This document shows positions 17,207-26,830 of a stretch of DNA of 64,000 bases, piece after piece (position 1 is the stretch's first letter; each line of letters begins with the position of its first letter). The position numbers and the translations under genes are program-made. The stretch spans positions 62,001 through 126,000 of the forward strand of contig NZ_CP098415.1 in the NCBI RefSeq assembly GCF_023702125.1, read 5' to 3'. The notes below the pieces were generated by a model. The model saw only the letters and a list, made by a program, of their open reading frames with translations, had not been told where the DNA came from and did not search any database. The DNA comes from Halorubrum hochsteinianum (GTDB taxonomy: Archaea > Halobacteriota > Halobacteria > Halobacteriales > Haloferacaceae).

Positions 17207-18466
17207 ATGTCACGAGATACCATGGACGTTACGGACCGGAGAACGCTGCTGAAACTGACCGGGGGAGCGGGCGTCCTCGCCCTGTCGGGCTGTCTCAGCA
17301 CGACCGACGAGGGCGACGGAAGCGACGGCGGCGACGGAGGAGACTCGTCCGACCCGTACGAGATCGGGATGGTCGACTCGCAGACCGGCTCGCTGTCGGC
17401 GTTCGGCGAGCGCAACCAGCGCGGCGTCAACCTCGCGTTGAGCCGGGTCAACGAGGTCGGGATCGACGGGCGGGAGCTCGACATCGTCGTCGAGGACTCC
17501 GAGAGCACGAACCAGGGCGGCATCGCGGCCGCACAGAAGCTCGTCAATCAGGACGGCGTCCCCTTCCTCATCGGCGCGGTCGGTTCGGGCGTCTCGCTGG
17601 CCATCTACGACAGCGTCGTCGAGGGGACCGACGTCGTCCAGCTGAGCCAGAACTCCACCGGGCTCAACCTCACGGACTTCCCGGGACTGCTCCGGATGTC
17701 GCCGTCTGGGCGCAGCCAGTCGCTCGCGCTGTCGAACATCGTCGCCGACGACGGCTACGACGAGGTGGCGATCACCTACGTCAACAACGACTACGGGCAG
17801 AGCCTCACCGACGCCTTCGTGAGCGCGTACGACGGCGAGGTGGCGTACAACAGCCCGCACGACCAGGAACAGCAGTCGTACTCCGGCGTCATCTCCGAGA
17901 TGAACAACTCCGGCGCGGACGCGTAGCTGTTCATCACCTATCAGGCGGAGTTCGCGACGATGGTCAACGAGGTGTTCTCGTCCGGTTACGAGGCGCAGTT
18001 CTACGGGGCCGACTCCGTGTCCGGAGACGACGTGCTGGAGAACACCCCCGACGGGAGCATGGACGAGATGAAGATCGTCACCCCCTCGGCACCCGTCGAG
18101 GAGGAGAACTACCAGGCGTTCGCGTCCGACTTCGAGTCGGAGTACGGCCGACAGCCGACCTCGTGGGCGGCGTACGCGTACGACTGCGTGATCAACGCCG
18201 CGCTCGCGATCCAGGCCGCGGACGAGTTCACCGGCGCGGCGCTTCAGGACACCGTCCGGCGCGTCTCCGGTCCCGAGGGCGAGACGGTGACCTCCTTCGA
18301 GGCCGCGAGCGAGATCCTCGCCGACGGCGGCGGTCCGGACGACGTCGACTACCAGGGGGTCAGCGGCCCCATCGACTTCAACGAGGACGGTGACCCGGTC
18401 GGCTTCCTCCAGGTCTTGGAGGTCCAGGACCACGCGTACGAAGGCATCGACTTCATCGAAGGCTGA
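17207..18466 (+). pseudogene. livJ: Branched-chain amino acid ABC transporter substrate-binding protein, with in-frame TAG
   Basis: This Leu/Ile/Val-binding lipoprotein starts near MDVTDRRTLLK (Tat motif) and has the lipobox ALSGC and a Ser/Gly/Asp-rich linker. The first half (YEIGMVDSQTGSLSAFGERNQRGVNLA) and second half are in the same frame but separated by a TAG at 17924-17926 (SGADA, stop, LFITYQAEF). One C-to-G change from a TAC tyrosine codon would explain it. The body after the stop to 18466 shows no other damage. It heads the livJHMGF set. It may be a recent nonsense allele, a readthrough case or a sequencing error. Either ATG, 17207 or 17222, could be the start. Confidence 0.85.
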
Positions 18467-18475
18467 TTCCCACAG

Positions 18476-19435
18476 ATGACCGTTCTCGGATACCTGGCCA
18501 ACGGGCTGGTCTTCAGCAGCATCATCGTCCTCGGGAGCATCGGGCTGTCGCTGGTGTACAGCATCGCCGACTTCGCCAACTTCGCGCACGGCGACACGAT
18601 GACGATCGGCGCGTACACGTCACTCGTGACGTTCGGTGCGGTCGGCGGGCTCGGCGGCGCGGTGTTGGGGCTCCCGTACGGCTTCTTCGTCGCGCTCCTC
18701 GCCGGGATCGCTGTCGCGGCGGTCGTCGCGGTCGGCACCGAGAAGCTCATCTACGAGCCGCTCGACGTCGACTCGATCGGCCTGCTGATCACCTCGATCG
18801 GGATCGCGTTCATCTACCGCGCCGTGATCCAGATCCGGTTCGGCTCCGACTTCACCCGGTTCGACATCCAGCCGCTGCGCCCGATCGAGGCGCTGGTCCC
18901 GTACGGGATCCGGGTGACGCTCCACGACGTCGCGATCGTCGCCTCGGCGGTCGTGCTCGTCGTCGGACTCCACGTCCTGCTACAGTACACCGACCTCGGT
19001 CGGAAGATGCGCGCGATGGCCGACAACCCGGACCTCGCGCGCGTCAGCGGCATCCGAACGAGGCGGGTCAAGCTGTGGACGTGGGTCATCGGCGCGGGAC
19101 TCGCCGGTGCCGGCGGCGTGTTCCTCGGGCTGTTCAACCAGCTCTCGCCGCGGATGGGGTTTAACCTCCTTCTGGTGATCTTCGCGGCCGTAATCCTCGG
19201 CGGCATCGGCTCCGTCTACGGCGCGATGGCGGGCGGCTTCCTCATCGGCATGATAAACCAACTGACGCCGTTCTTCTCGAACGTGGTCGAAGCGATACCG
19301 ATCTGGCCCGGATGGCTCGCGGGAGTCGTTCGGAGCCTGATCAGCATCGAGTACGCGAACGCCATCGCGTTCGTGATCATGGTCCTGGTCCTGTTGATCC
19401 GGCCCAACGGGATCGCCGGGGAGGACGCGACATGA
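18476..19435 (+). CDS. livH: Branched-chain amino acid ABC transporter permease LivH
   Basis: This 319-residue membrane protein has about eight hydrophobic helices and the LivH signature LSLVYSIADFANFAHGDTMTIGAY near the N-terminus. The later GMNQ-like loop reads NPDLARVSGIRTRRV, and GGIGSVYGAMAGGFLIG follows. It begins 9 bp after the livJ stop and overlaps livM by 4 bp (ATGA). Confidence 0.93.
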   Translation: MTVLGYLANGLVFSSIIVLGSIGLSLVYSIADFANFAHGDTMTIGAYTSLVTFGAVGGLGGAVLGLPYGFFVALLAGIAVAAVVAVGTEKLIYEPLDVDSIGLLITSIGIAFIYRAVIQIRFGSDFTRFDIQPLRPIEALVPYGIRVTLHDVAIVASAVVLVVGLHVLLQYTDLGRKMRAMADNPDLARVSGIRTRRVKLWTWVIGAGLAGAGGVFLGLFNQLSPRMGFNLLLVIFAAVILGGIGSVYGAMAGGFLIGMINQLTPFFSNVVEAIPIWPGWLAGVVRSLISIEYANAIAFVIMVLVLLIRPNGIAGEDAT

Positions 19436-20613
19436 GCGCGCTCGACGCCCCGAGGGCGGCACTCGCGGAGCTGACCCGCCCGGAGGGATGGGTACTCGGC
19501 GTCAGCGTCGCGTTCCTGCTGTTCCTCCTCGCCGCGCTGCTCACCGGCGCGCTCGGCCCGACGTACTTCCTGTTCCTCGTCGGGCTGGCGGGGATGTACG
19601 CGCTGCTGTCGTTCGGACTGAACGCCCAGTGGGGGTTCACCGGACTGATCAACTTCAGCGTCGCCGCGTTCTTCGGCATCGGCGCGTACGGCTCCGCGCT
19701 GATGACCGCGAGCGGCTCGCCGATCGCGGGCGGGCTCGACCCGCTCGTCGGGCTCGTCGTCGCGCTCGTCGTCGCGTTCGCGCTGGCGCTGCTCATCGGT
19801 ATCCCGACGCTCCGGCTCCGGGCCGACTACCTCGCCATCGCCTCCCTCGGGCTGGCGGAGGTCGTCCGCCTGATCGTGCTCAACGAGCGCTGGCTGACGA
19901 ACGGCAGCGCCGGTGTTCGGGGGATTCCGGGCTTCTTCGAGGGGTGGCCCGTCCTCTCTACGTTCCCGGAGGCGATGCCGGGACTGCGGCTGGAGGTCGT
20001 GCCCGGCTCGCCGATACTCCTCGAAACGGCGTTCTGGCAGGCGTCGCTGAACGTCCTGCTGGTCCTCGGGTTCGCCGGCGCGACGTTCTTCGTCCTGCGG
20101 CGGGCACACCGCTCCCCGTGGGGCCGGGTGCTGCGGACGATCCGCTCGGACGAGGACCTCGCGCGGGCGCTGGGGAAGAACACCTACTCGTTCAAGATGC
20201 AGTCGTTCGTCCTCGGCAGCCTGATCATGGCGCTGGCGGGCGTGTTCTACACGCACCTCAACCTGTACGTCGGACCGGGCGACCTCGACCCCATCACGAC
20301 GTTCTACGCGTGGGTGGCCGTGATCTTGGGCGGCAGCGGCTCCAACCGCGGGGCGCTGTTCGGCGGGATCGTCATCGTCACGATCCGCGAGGGGACGCGG
20401 TTCCTCAACGACGTGGCTTTGCCGATCGACCCCGCGCCGCTCAGACTGCTGCTGATCGGCGTCGTGATCGTCGCCGTGATGCGCTACCGCCCGCAGGGGA
20501 TCCTCCCGCCGCAGCGGGATCTCATCTGGCCGAGCGCGGTCGACGGGGGCGGCGCGCCGGAGACGCCGGACAGCGGCGTCCGCGAACGCAAGGGAGGTGG
20601 CGGCGATGAGTGA
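19432..20613 (+). CDS. livM: Branched-chain amino acid ABC transporter permease LivM
   Basis: The 393-residue product carries about ten hydrophobic helices and LivM motifs YALLSFGLNAQWGFTGLINFSVAAFFGIGAY, IRSDEDLARALGKNTYSFK and VILGGSGSNRGALFGG. The ATG overlaps the livH stop (ATGA), and livG starts 7 bp inside its 3' end, so translation of the set is coupled. The C-terminal Gly/Glu tail after PQGILPPQRD is variable in the family. Confidence 0.92.
   Translation: MSALDAPRAALAELTRPEGWVLGVSVAFLLFLLAALLTGALGPTYFLFLVGLAGMYALLSFGLNAQWGFTGLINFSVAAFFGIGAYGSALMTASGSPIAGGLDPLVGLVVALVVAFALALLIGIPTLRLRADYLAIASLGLAEVVRLIVLNERWLTNGSAGVRGIPGFFEGWPVLSTFPEAMPGLRLEVVPGSPILLETAFWQASLNVLLVLGFAGATFFVLRRAHRSPWGRVLRTIRSDEDLARALGKNTYSFKMQSFVLGSLIMALAGVFYTHLNLYVGPGDLDPITTFYAWVAVILGGSGSNRGALFGGIVIVTIREGTRFLNDVALPIDPAPLRLLLIGVVIVAVMRYRPQGILPPQRDLIWPSAVDGGGAPETPDSGVRERKGGGGDE
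20593..20598 (+). promoter_or_regulatory. Shine-Dalgarno site of livG
   Basis: GGAGGT lies 7 bp before the ATG at 20606 and inside livM. It selects 20606 over the in-frame GTG at 20597. A similar GGAGGTG stands before livF at 21371-21377. These internal operon genes therefore use SD-led starts, unlike the leaderless first genes. Confidence 0.65.
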
Positions 20614-21385
20614 CGCCGCCGAGAACGTCGTCCTCCGCGTCGACGACCTCCAGAAGTCGTTCGGCGGGCTCACCGCGACGGACCACGCCACCTTCGACGT
20701 CGAGCGGGGGACGATCACCGGCCTCATCGGTCCGAACGGGGCCGGCAAGTCGACCATCTTCAACCTCATCTCCGGCTTCTACGAGCCGGACGGGGGGACC
20801 GTCGAGGTGAACGGGACCGACGTGACCGGCATGGAGCCGTACGAGGTCGCCGAGCGCGGGCTCGTCAGGACGTTCCAGACCCCCCGCAAACTGGAGGGGA
20901 TGACGGTCCGCGAGGCCATGCTCGTCGGGCCGCGGAACCAGCCCGGCGAGTCGTTCGTCCGGCTGTTCACCTCGCCGGGAGCGGTCGCCGAGAGCGAGTC
21001 GGAGAACCTCGCCGACGCGGAGCGGATACTGGCGGAGTTCGAGATCGACCACCTCGCGGAACAGCCCGCGACGGATATCTCCGGCGGGCAGATGAAGCTC
21101 GTCGAACTCGCGCGGGCCATGCTCGCCGAGCCGGAGGTACTGCTCTTGGACGAGCCCGTCGCGGGGGTGAATCCGACGCTCGCGAAGAAGCTCAAATCGC
21201 AGATCCGCCGGCTCAACGACCGCGGGACGACGTTCCTGCTCATCGAACACGACATGGAGTTCGTGATGGACCTGGCGGACCCGATCGTCGTCTTGGATCA
21301 GGGGACCGTCCTGACCGAGGGGACGCCGCACTCGGTGCGCAACGACCAGCGCGTCATCGACGCCTACCTCGGAGGTGGCGCATGA
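20606..21385 (+). CDS. livG: Branched-chain amino acid ABC transporter ATPase LivG
   Basis: The 259-residue ATPase shows Walker A GPNGAGKST, the signature ISGGQMKLVELARAM, Walker B VLLLDEPVAGVNP and switch His in LIEHDMEFVM. LivG-type features are the FQTPRKLEGMTVREAMLVG Q-loop region and the C-terminal VIDAYLGG. It overlaps livM at the start and livF at the end. Confidence 0.94.
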   Translation: MSDAAENVVLRVDDLQKSFGGLTATDHATFDVERGTITGLIGPNGAGKSTIFNLISGFYEPDGGTVEVNGTDVTGMEPYEVAERGLVRTFQTPRKLEGMTVREAMLVGPRNQPGESFVRLFTSPGAVAESESENLADAERILAEFEIDHLAEQPATDISGGQMKLVELARAMLAEPEVLLLDEPVAGVNPTLAKKLKSQIRRLNDRGTTFLLIEHDMEFVMDLADPIVVLDQGTVLTEGTPHSVRNDQRVIDAYLGGGA

Positions 21386-22155
21386 GCGACGACGTGACCG
21401 GGGCCGCCAACGACCGTTCCGGGGCCGCGGACGGGCCGCGCGGCGGGACCGACCCCGTCCTCTCGCTGTCGGGCGTCGACAGCGGCTACGGCGAGGTACA
21501 GGTGCTCGACGACTGCTCGGTCCGACTCGACCCGGGCGAGATCGTCTGTCTCGTCGGTCCCAACGGGGCCGGCAAGTCGACGGTCCTCAAGACGGCGTTC
21601 GGGATGTTGACTCCGTGGACGGGAACCGTCGAGTACCACGGCCGCGACATCGGGGGAATGGCCCCCGAGGAGATCGTCCGCGAGGGGATCGGCTACGTCC
21701 CCCAGACCGACAACGTGTTCGGGTCGCTGACGATAGAGGAGAACCTGCGGATGGGCGGCGTCGCCCGCGACGGCGGCCTCGACGAGGTGATAGCGAAGCT
21801 GTACGACCGGTTCCCGATCGTCGAGGAGAAGCGGAACGCGAAGGCCCGCACGCTCTCGGGCGGGCAGCGTCAGGTGTTGGCGTTCGCCAGGGCCCTCGTG
21901 ATGGAGCCGGACGTGCTGCTCATCGACGAGCCGTCCGCGGGGCTCGCGCCGAACACCGCCGACGACGTGTTCGAGGACGTTCGGGCCGTCAACGACATGG
22001 ACACCGCGATCCTGATGGTCGAACAGAACGTGACGAAGGGGCTAGGCATCTCCGATCGCGGCTACGTCCTCGATCAGGGGACCGTCAGGTTCGAGGGAAC
22101 CCCCGAGGACCTGCTGAACGACGAGGAGGTCTCGCAGCTGTACCTCGGCGGGTGA
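21382..22155 (+). CDS. livF: Branched-chain amino acid ABC transporter ATPase LivF
   Basis: The 257-residue ATPase has Walker A GPNGAGKSTVLKT, YVPQTDNVFGSLTIEENL, signature LSGGQRQVLAFARAL, Walker B DVLLIDEPSAGLAP and the LivF-type end VSQLYLGG. An N-terminal extension of about 25 Gly/Ala/Asp residues precedes the domain. The ATG overlaps the livG stop and has GGAGGTG upstream. It is the last gene of the importer set. Confidence 0.94.
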   Translation: MSDDVTGAANDRSGAADGPRGGTDPVLSLSGVDSGYGEVQVLDDCSVRLDPGEIVCLVGPNGAGKSTVLKTAFGMLTPWTGTVEYHGRDIGGMAPEEIVREGIGYVPQTDNVFGSLTIEENLRMGGVARDGGLDEVIAKLYDRFPIVEEKRNAKARTLSGGQRQVLAFARALVMEPDVLLIDEPSAGLAPNTADDVFEDVRAVNDMDTAILMVEQNVTKGLGISDRGYVLDQGTVRFEGTPEDLLNDEEVSQLYLGG

Positions 22156-22217
22156 GTCCCCGCCGGACCGCCGGCCCCGGACGCGAAGTTCCGCCGACGC
22201 GACCGCGGTTCGCGGGG

Positions 22218-23015
22218 CTACGTCACTCCCTTCTCCAGTTCCCCTTTCAGCTCCGCGCCGTCGAACTCGTGGTCGGGCCGGATGGCGACGAAGTCGAGGA
22301 ACCGCTCCGCCGCGAGCAGCTCGTCGACGTCGTAACTGCTCAGCCCGGCGTCGACGGCCGCGGCCGCGCCGATCAGCGGTTCGAGCGCCGCGAGCGCGCT
22401 CGCGAGGTCGTACGCGCGCGCCGCCTCTCGGCCGTCCTCGCTCACGCGGGTCGCGTCGATGACGTACAGCTCCCCGTCGGCCACGAGGACGTTCTCCGCG
22501 CGGAGGTCGCCGTGCGCGAGGCCGGCGTCGTGGACGGTCCGCAGCGTCGCGAACAGGTCGGGCGCGAGCCGGGCGACCGCCTCGCGGTCCAGCTCGCCGA
22601 GCGTTCGGAACTCGGGGAGGTACTCCAGCACGAGGACCCCGAGGTCGCCGACCTCGAACGCCTCGACCGGCTCCGGCGCGTGGACTCCCAGCTCGCGGAC
22701 CCGGCGGGTCGCCTCCAGTTCGTGACGCGCCATCTCGTAGGGAGTCTCGTGGCGCTCGAAGAACCCCTCCGTGCCGGCCGAGAACGCGCCGAGGTTCCGC
22801 CCGGTGGTGAACAGCGCGTGGACGAGCGTGTTCTGCCGGGTGATCACCTTCACGAAGAGGTCGTCGTCGACGACCATCGGGGTCGACAGCCAGTTGTCGG
22901 CGTCGAGGAACCGGATCCGCATCCCGTCGCGGTCGTACCGGTCCGCCAGCTCGCGCGCGACCCGCTCGACGTCGGGCCAGTCGACGCGACCGCGGACGAG
23001 CTGCCGGAACTCCAT
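22218..23015 (-). CDS. RIO1/Bud32-like protein kinase-fold protein
   Basis: The 265-residue product has kinase-like features: the VVDDDLFVKVITRQ lysine region, LVLEYLPEFRTL hinge, catalytic loop AGLAHGDLRAENVLV, and metal-binding YVIDATRVS in place of DFG. These resemble RIO and Bud32 kinases. The ATG at 23015 has a TATA-like CTTATGG about 27 bp upstream. Substrate unknown. It is convergent with livF and divergent from the acyl-CoA dehydrogenase. Confidence 0.78.
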   Translation of the reverse strand: MEFRQLVRGRVDWPDVERVARELADRYDRDGMRIRFLDADNWLSTPMVVDDDLFVKVITRQNTLVHALFTTGRNLGAFSAGTEGFFERHETPYEMARHELEATRRVRELGVHAPEPVEAFEVGDLGVLVLEYLPEFRTLGELDREAVARLAPDLFATLRTVHDAGLAHGDLRAENVLVADGELYVIDATRVSEDGREAARAYDLASALAALEPLIGAAAAVDAGLSSYDVDELLAAERFLDFVAIRPDHEFDGAELKGELEKGVT

Positions 23016-23135
23016 ACCGGCGGAACGCGGCGACGCCCCATAAGTCGTCGGCTCGCGGGCCGAGCCCGGCAGGACGCGACGCGATCTTTCACGGTCGTTC
23101 GCATCGTTTATGCCCGCGGGTCGCAATTCTTGCCC

Positions 23136-24284
23136 ATGGACTTCGAGGTACCCGCGGAACACCGGATGATGCGCGACACCGTCCGGGAGTTCTGCGAGGA
23201 CGAGATCGCCCCCATCGCACAGGAGATAGAGGACGAACACCGGTTCCCCGAGGAGGTGTTCGACTCCCTCGCCGACCTCGACGTGATGGGCGTCCCGGTC
23301 TCCGAGGAGTACGGCGGACTCGGCGGCGACCAGCTGATGTACGCCCTGATCACGGAGGAGCTCGGCCGCGTTTCGGGCGGGATCGGCCTCTCGTACGCCG
23401 CCCACACCTCGCTGGGCGCGAAGCCGATCGACCTGTTCGGCACGAACGAGCAGAAGGAGGAGTGGCTCCGCCCGCTCGCCGAGGGCGAGGGGATCGGAGC
23501 GTGGGCGCTCACGGAGCCGGGCAGCGGTTCCGACGCGTCCGACATGGACACCACCGCCGAGTACGACGCCGACGCGGGCGAGTACGTGCTCAACGGCACC
23601 AAGCAGTTCATCACGAACGCGAACGTCGCGAACTCGATCCTCGTCAAGGCGGTCACCGACCCCGAGGCGGGCTACGACGGCATCTCGACGTTCATCGTCG
23701 ACCCGGAGAACGACGACGGGTTCGAGGTGACGACCGTCTGGGACAAGATGGGGCTCAACAGCTCGCCGACCTGCGAGATCGCCTTCGACGACGTGCGGCT
23801 CCCGGCGGACCGCCTGCTCGGCGAGGAGGGCGAGGGCTGGACGCAGACGATGAAGACGCTCGACGGCGGCCGGATATCCATCGCCGCGCTCTCCGTGGGG
23901 CTCGCGCGGGGGGCCTACGAGGCCGCCGAGGAGTACGCGGGCGAGCGCGAGCAGTTCGGGAAACCGATCGCGAAGTTCGACGCGGTCCGCGACAAGATCG
24001 TCCACATGCACCGCCAGATCGAGCGGGCGCGGCTGCTCACGCACAAGGCGGCGACGAGGTACGACGCCGGCGAGTCGGTCACGAGGGAGTCGGCGCTGGC
24101 GAAGCTCGACGCCAGCGAGGCGGCCCGCGAGGTCGCCGAGGAGGCCGTCCAGACGCTCGGCGGCTACGGCTACACGACCGACTTCGCCCCGCAGCGCTTC
24201 TACCGCGACGCGAAGCTGATGGAGATCGGCGAGGGGACGAGCGAGATCCAACACGTCGTCATCGGGCGCGAACTCGGGCTGTAA
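23136..24284 (+). CDS. Acyl-CoA dehydrogenase
   Basis: This 382-residue FAD enzyme shows the family segments WALTEPGSGSDASDM, KQFITNANVANSILV, TSPTCEIAFDDVRLP-like text, GREQFGKPI-like YAGEREQFGKPIAKFDAV, and LGGYGYTTDF with the Glu in EIGEGTSEIQ. It acts in fatty acid or branched-chain acyl-CoA beta-oxidation; the neighbouring liv importer hints at branched-chain substrates, but this is only context. The ATG at 23136 has a TATA-like CGTTTATG about 27 bp upstream. Confidence 0.93.
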   Translation: MDFEVPAEHRMMRDTVREFCEDEIAPIAQEIEDEHRFPEEVFDSLADLDVMGVPVSEEYGGLGGDQLMYALITEELGRVSGGIGLSYAAHTSLGAKPIDLFGTNEQKEEWLRPLAEGEGIGAWALTEPGSGSDASDMDTTAEYDADAGEYVLNGTKQFITNANVANSILVKAVTDPEAGYDGISTFIVDPENDDGFEVTTVWDKMGLNSSPTCEIAFDDVRLPADRLLGEEGEGWTQTMKTLDGGRISIAALSVGLARGAYEAAEEYAGEREQFGKPIAKFDAVRDKIVHMHRQIERARLLTHKAATRYDAGESVTRESALAKLDASEAAREVAEEAVQTLGGYGYTTDFAPQRFYRDAKLMEIGEGTSEIQHVVIGRELGL

Positions 24285-24345
24285 TCGGGTTCGGCGGCGG
24301 TCCGCGCGGGCGGCGGCGTCACCGCCGCCCCCGCCGCGACGCCCG

Positions 24346-24936
24346 TCACGGGAACTCCACGAGGTCGTCGTCGACGCCGCGCAGGCTCTCCGCGAGCCGA
24401 GATCCCTCGGGCACCGCCCGGAGGAAGGGCTCCGACCCGAACCTGACCTCGCCGTTGACGGACACGAGACCGAGGTCCGCGGGGTCGCCGTCGAGTCCGG
24501 TGAGGAACGCGACGGTGCGGACCGCGGGCACGTCGCCGGCCCGCGACTCGGGGTCGACGGAGCCGTACAGGGTGCGGTTGACGGCGACGTGGTGGACGCA
24601 GGTCGGCGTCGGGGCGAAACACAGCAGGTAGCGAGCGCCCGGCTCGCTGCGCCCCAGCTTCGGCCGGAGGGCGTGGCGGTCGTCGGCGTGGAAGTACCGC
24701 TCCATCCGGCGGTACTGGCGAAGGATCTCGTTCGCGCCGGTGGCGCGGCGGACCGCCGCGTCCGCCTTGAGTTCGACCACGCGGTCGACCGGCTCGGGCG
24801 TCCGTGTCCGGACGAAGAGGTCTACTACCCCCTCACGGCCGTCGGCGTCGTACGGCTCTTCGAGCCGGATCGCCGGGTCGTCGACCGTCGCCTCGTAGTG
24901 TTCGACGAGCCGGGTCGCCAGCGCGTCCTCGCGCAT
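24346..24936 (-). CDS. Hypothetical protein with a possible PD-(D/E)XK nuclease-like core
   Basis: The 196-residue protein contains GREGVVDLFVRT followed by DRVVELKADAAV, an Asp and a Glu-x-Lys spaced as in the PD-(D/E)XK nuclease fold, and then NEILRQYRRMERYF. That could be a small DNA-acting or DNA-damage-linked protein, but the rest is not recognised. The ATG at 24936 has a TATA-like TTTATC about 28 bp upstream; the frame is open to 25044. Confidence 0.65.
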   Translation of the reverse strand: MREDALATRLVEHYEATVDDPAIRLEEPYDADGREGVVDLFVRTRTPEPVDRVVELKADAAVRRATGANEILRQYRRMERYFHADDRHALRPKLGRSEPGARYLLCFAPTPTCVHHVAVNRTLYGSVDPESRAGDVPAVRTVAFLTGLDGDPADLGLVSVNGEVRFGSEPFLRAVPEGSRLAESLRGVDDDLVEFP

Positions 24937-25095
24937 GAGTTTCGGGACGGGGCGGAGGGCGATAAACCCGGCTCTCGGCGGCGCGCGACCGGCCGTGCGC
25001 CGCGGGCCCGGGCGGTCCCGCCGCACGTCGCGGCGCGTTCCCACGAACCGGGAGCCATCACGGGGTTTGTAAGGCCTCGGACCCTACCATCGACG

Positions 25096-25626
25096 ATGTC
25101 TGACAAACTGTCCAGACGGCGGTATCTCGCCGGAACCGGAGCCGCGTTGACCATCGGAACGCTCGCCGGCTGTTCCGGCGGCGGCGACGGCGGCGACGGG
25201 TCCGACGGCTCGGACGGAGACGACGGGATGGACGGATCTGACGGCGGTGACGGCGGCGACGTGCCGAGCGAGATCGACGACTACCTCGCCGACGCCAACC
25301 AGTACGACGGGTCCATCGAGGACCTCACCGGGCAGGACGAGGTCACGATCGAGGTCGGCACGGGTGACGTCGGATACGGCTTCTCGCCGGCGGCGGTCCG
25401 GATCGACTCCAGCACCACCGTCGTCTGGGAGTGGACCGGGAACGGCGGCGGGCACAACGTGGCCTCGGTCGAGGACTCGGAGTCCGACTTCGACAACGGT
25501 GAAATCATCGGCGAGGAAGGGTACACCTTCGAGCAGTCGTTCGACAACACCGGCACCCAGCTGTACGAGTGTACCCCGCACTCGGCGAACGGGATGCTCG
25601 GCGCGATCGAAGTCGTCGAGGCCTGA
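25096..25626 (+). CDS. Halocyanin blue copper lipoprotein
   Basis: The 176-residue protein has a Tat motif (SRRRYLAGTGAA), lipobox TLAGC, a long Gly/Asp/Ser linker, and one cupredoxin domain. Copper ligands appear in GGGHNVAS (His) and YECTPHSANGM (Cys, His, Met). It is longer than the halocyanin at 7227-7661 in the linker. A TATA-like GTTTGTAAG lies about 26 bp before the ATG. Confidence 0.92.
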   Translation: MSDKLSRRRYLAGTGAALTIGTLAGCSGGGDGGDGSDGSDGDDGMDGSDGGDGGDVPSEIDDYLADANQYDGSIEDLTGQDEVTIEVGTGDVGYGFSPAAVRIDSSTTVVWEWTGNGGGHNVASVEDSESDFDNGEIIGEEGYTFEQSFDNTGTQLYECTPHSANGMLGAIEVVEA

Positions 25627-25686
25627 GCGACTCGGCGCGGGCCGCCTCGGGACGCGACTACGACCTTTTTCCGACGACGACGGAGC

Positions 25687-26241
25687 TCACGGGAGGAACG
25701 ACCAGCGGACGTCGACGATCCGGTCGTGCTCGCTCGTGACCGTCGGCCGCGCGAGGTGGTCGTTGGCGTTGACGCCGGCGTCCGCCAGGCGCGTGAGCGC
25801 CTCGTCGAGCGTGCGGTCCGAGCGCTCCACGCTGGCGTCGCGGACGTAAGGGGCGTCCAGCGGGTTCGCCCGGGAGTTCGAGATCTCGATCGCGTCGGTG
25901 AGGTCGCCGCCGATCGCGCGCGGCGGCTGGTGGAAGTGCCAGTCGCCGACCGTGAGGAACAGCCACACGTCGCCGTTGATGGCGTGGTACTCGCCGGTGA
26001 CCAGCTCGGCGTCGTGCGCGACGATACGGGAGAGGACGGCCGTCTTGAGCCGGTAGAGCGCGTCTTTCCGCGCCGAGCGGACGTTGCTCTCGGTGACGTC
26101 GCCGCGCTCGTAGGCGGCGGTCGCCTCGTCGGCGAACTGCTTCGCGACCTTGTTGACGACGTACAGCGATTCGAGCAGGTCGTCCGTCGGTTCGAGCGGA
26201 GTCACGGCGGGATACCGGTCGTGTACTGCGACCGCCCGCAC
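25687..26241 (-). CDS. Conserved-looking haloarchaeal protein, unknown function
   Basis: The 184-residue product begins near VHDRYPAVTPLEPTDDLLESLYVVNKVAKQFADEATAAYERGD and continues with a regular alpha/beta protein that includes VTGEYHAINGDVWLFLTVGDWHFHQPP. It has no signal peptide or membrane helix. The start is uncertain: a GTG at 26241 is in frame, while an ATG at 26260 is out of frame by one base. I do not recognise the family. Confidence 0.68.
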   Translation of the reverse strand: MRAVAVHDRYPAVTPLEPTDDLLESLYVVNKVAKQFADEATAAYERGDVTESNVRSARKDALYRLKTAVLSRIVAHDAELVTGEYHAINGDVWLFLTVGDWHFHQPPRAIGGDLTDAIEISNSRANPLDAPYVRDASVERSDRTLDEALTRLADAGVNANDHLARPTVTSEHDRIVDVRWSFLP

Positions 26242-26403
26242 CTCCGGCCGTCTCGGTCATATGCGTTTCGGGACTCGGATCCCGGTGCGACCGCCGGGCG
26301 GCGACGCGGAGGACCGCCGGGCGGCGACGCGCCGGGTCCGGCCGTCGGCGCGGGGCCCCGGGATGGTTAATTCTTTAAGCGCAGGGACGAAGGAGAAGGC
26401 AAG

Positions 26404-26679
26404 ATGGCGCACGACTCCGTGAAGCTGTACTCGGCGATATACGTCGCCCTCCTCGTGGCGGCGACGCTGAACTTCCTCCTCTTCGAGTCGTCTTTCGTCG
26501 AGTTCACCTACGCGCAGGCGATCATTGGCACGTTGGTGATTGCGACGGTCAAGACGCTGCTCATCGTCGCGTACTTCATGCACCTCCGGTGGGAGAACCG
26601 CTCGCTGACCTACCTGATGGGGATGGCGCTTGCGCTCACCATGCTGCTGATGGCGGCCGCGACGTACTCCATCTCGTAA
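26404..26679 (+). CDS. Cytochrome c oxidase subunit IV-like membrane protein
   Basis: This 91-residue protein has three hydrophobic segments and the subunit IV hallmark LIVAYFMHLRWENRS between the second and third. It belongs to the prokaryotic COX4 group found with haem-copper oxidases. No other oxidase subunit is encoded in the window, so it stands alone here. A TATA-like CTTTAAG lies about 27 bp upstream of the ATG. Confidence 0.85.
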   Translation: MAHDSVKLYSAIYVALLVAATLNFLLFESSFVEFTYAQAIIGTLVIATVKTLLIVAYFMHLRWENRSLTYLMGMALALTMLLMAAATYSIS

Positions 26680-26830
26680 ACCGCTCCCGCGCTCCGAACG
26701 CCGAACGCGCCCTCGCCGTTCCGCTCCGTTTTCGCCGTCGCTCTCGACGTCCCTCCCACCCCGCTGCCGTTGTATTAGTGGATAATATTAGTTAGTTATA
26801 TCACGGTCGCTCCGCGACGATGAGCCGTCA

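Noticed and set aside
17924-17926. TAG as pyrrolysine codon
   Set aside because: No pylT-like tRNA or Pyl gene is seen, and Halobacteria are not known to use it; a point mutation or error is simpler.
21375-24284. Frame of 969 codons on the plus strand
   Set aside because: Only its end is the acyl-CoA dehydrogenase (from 23136); the first part runs through livF and antisense to the kinase-like gene.
26260-26260. ATG at 26260 as start of the unknown protein ending at 25687
   Set aside because: It is one base out of frame with the coherent protein; the in-frame GTG at 26241 is used, although an indel is possible.
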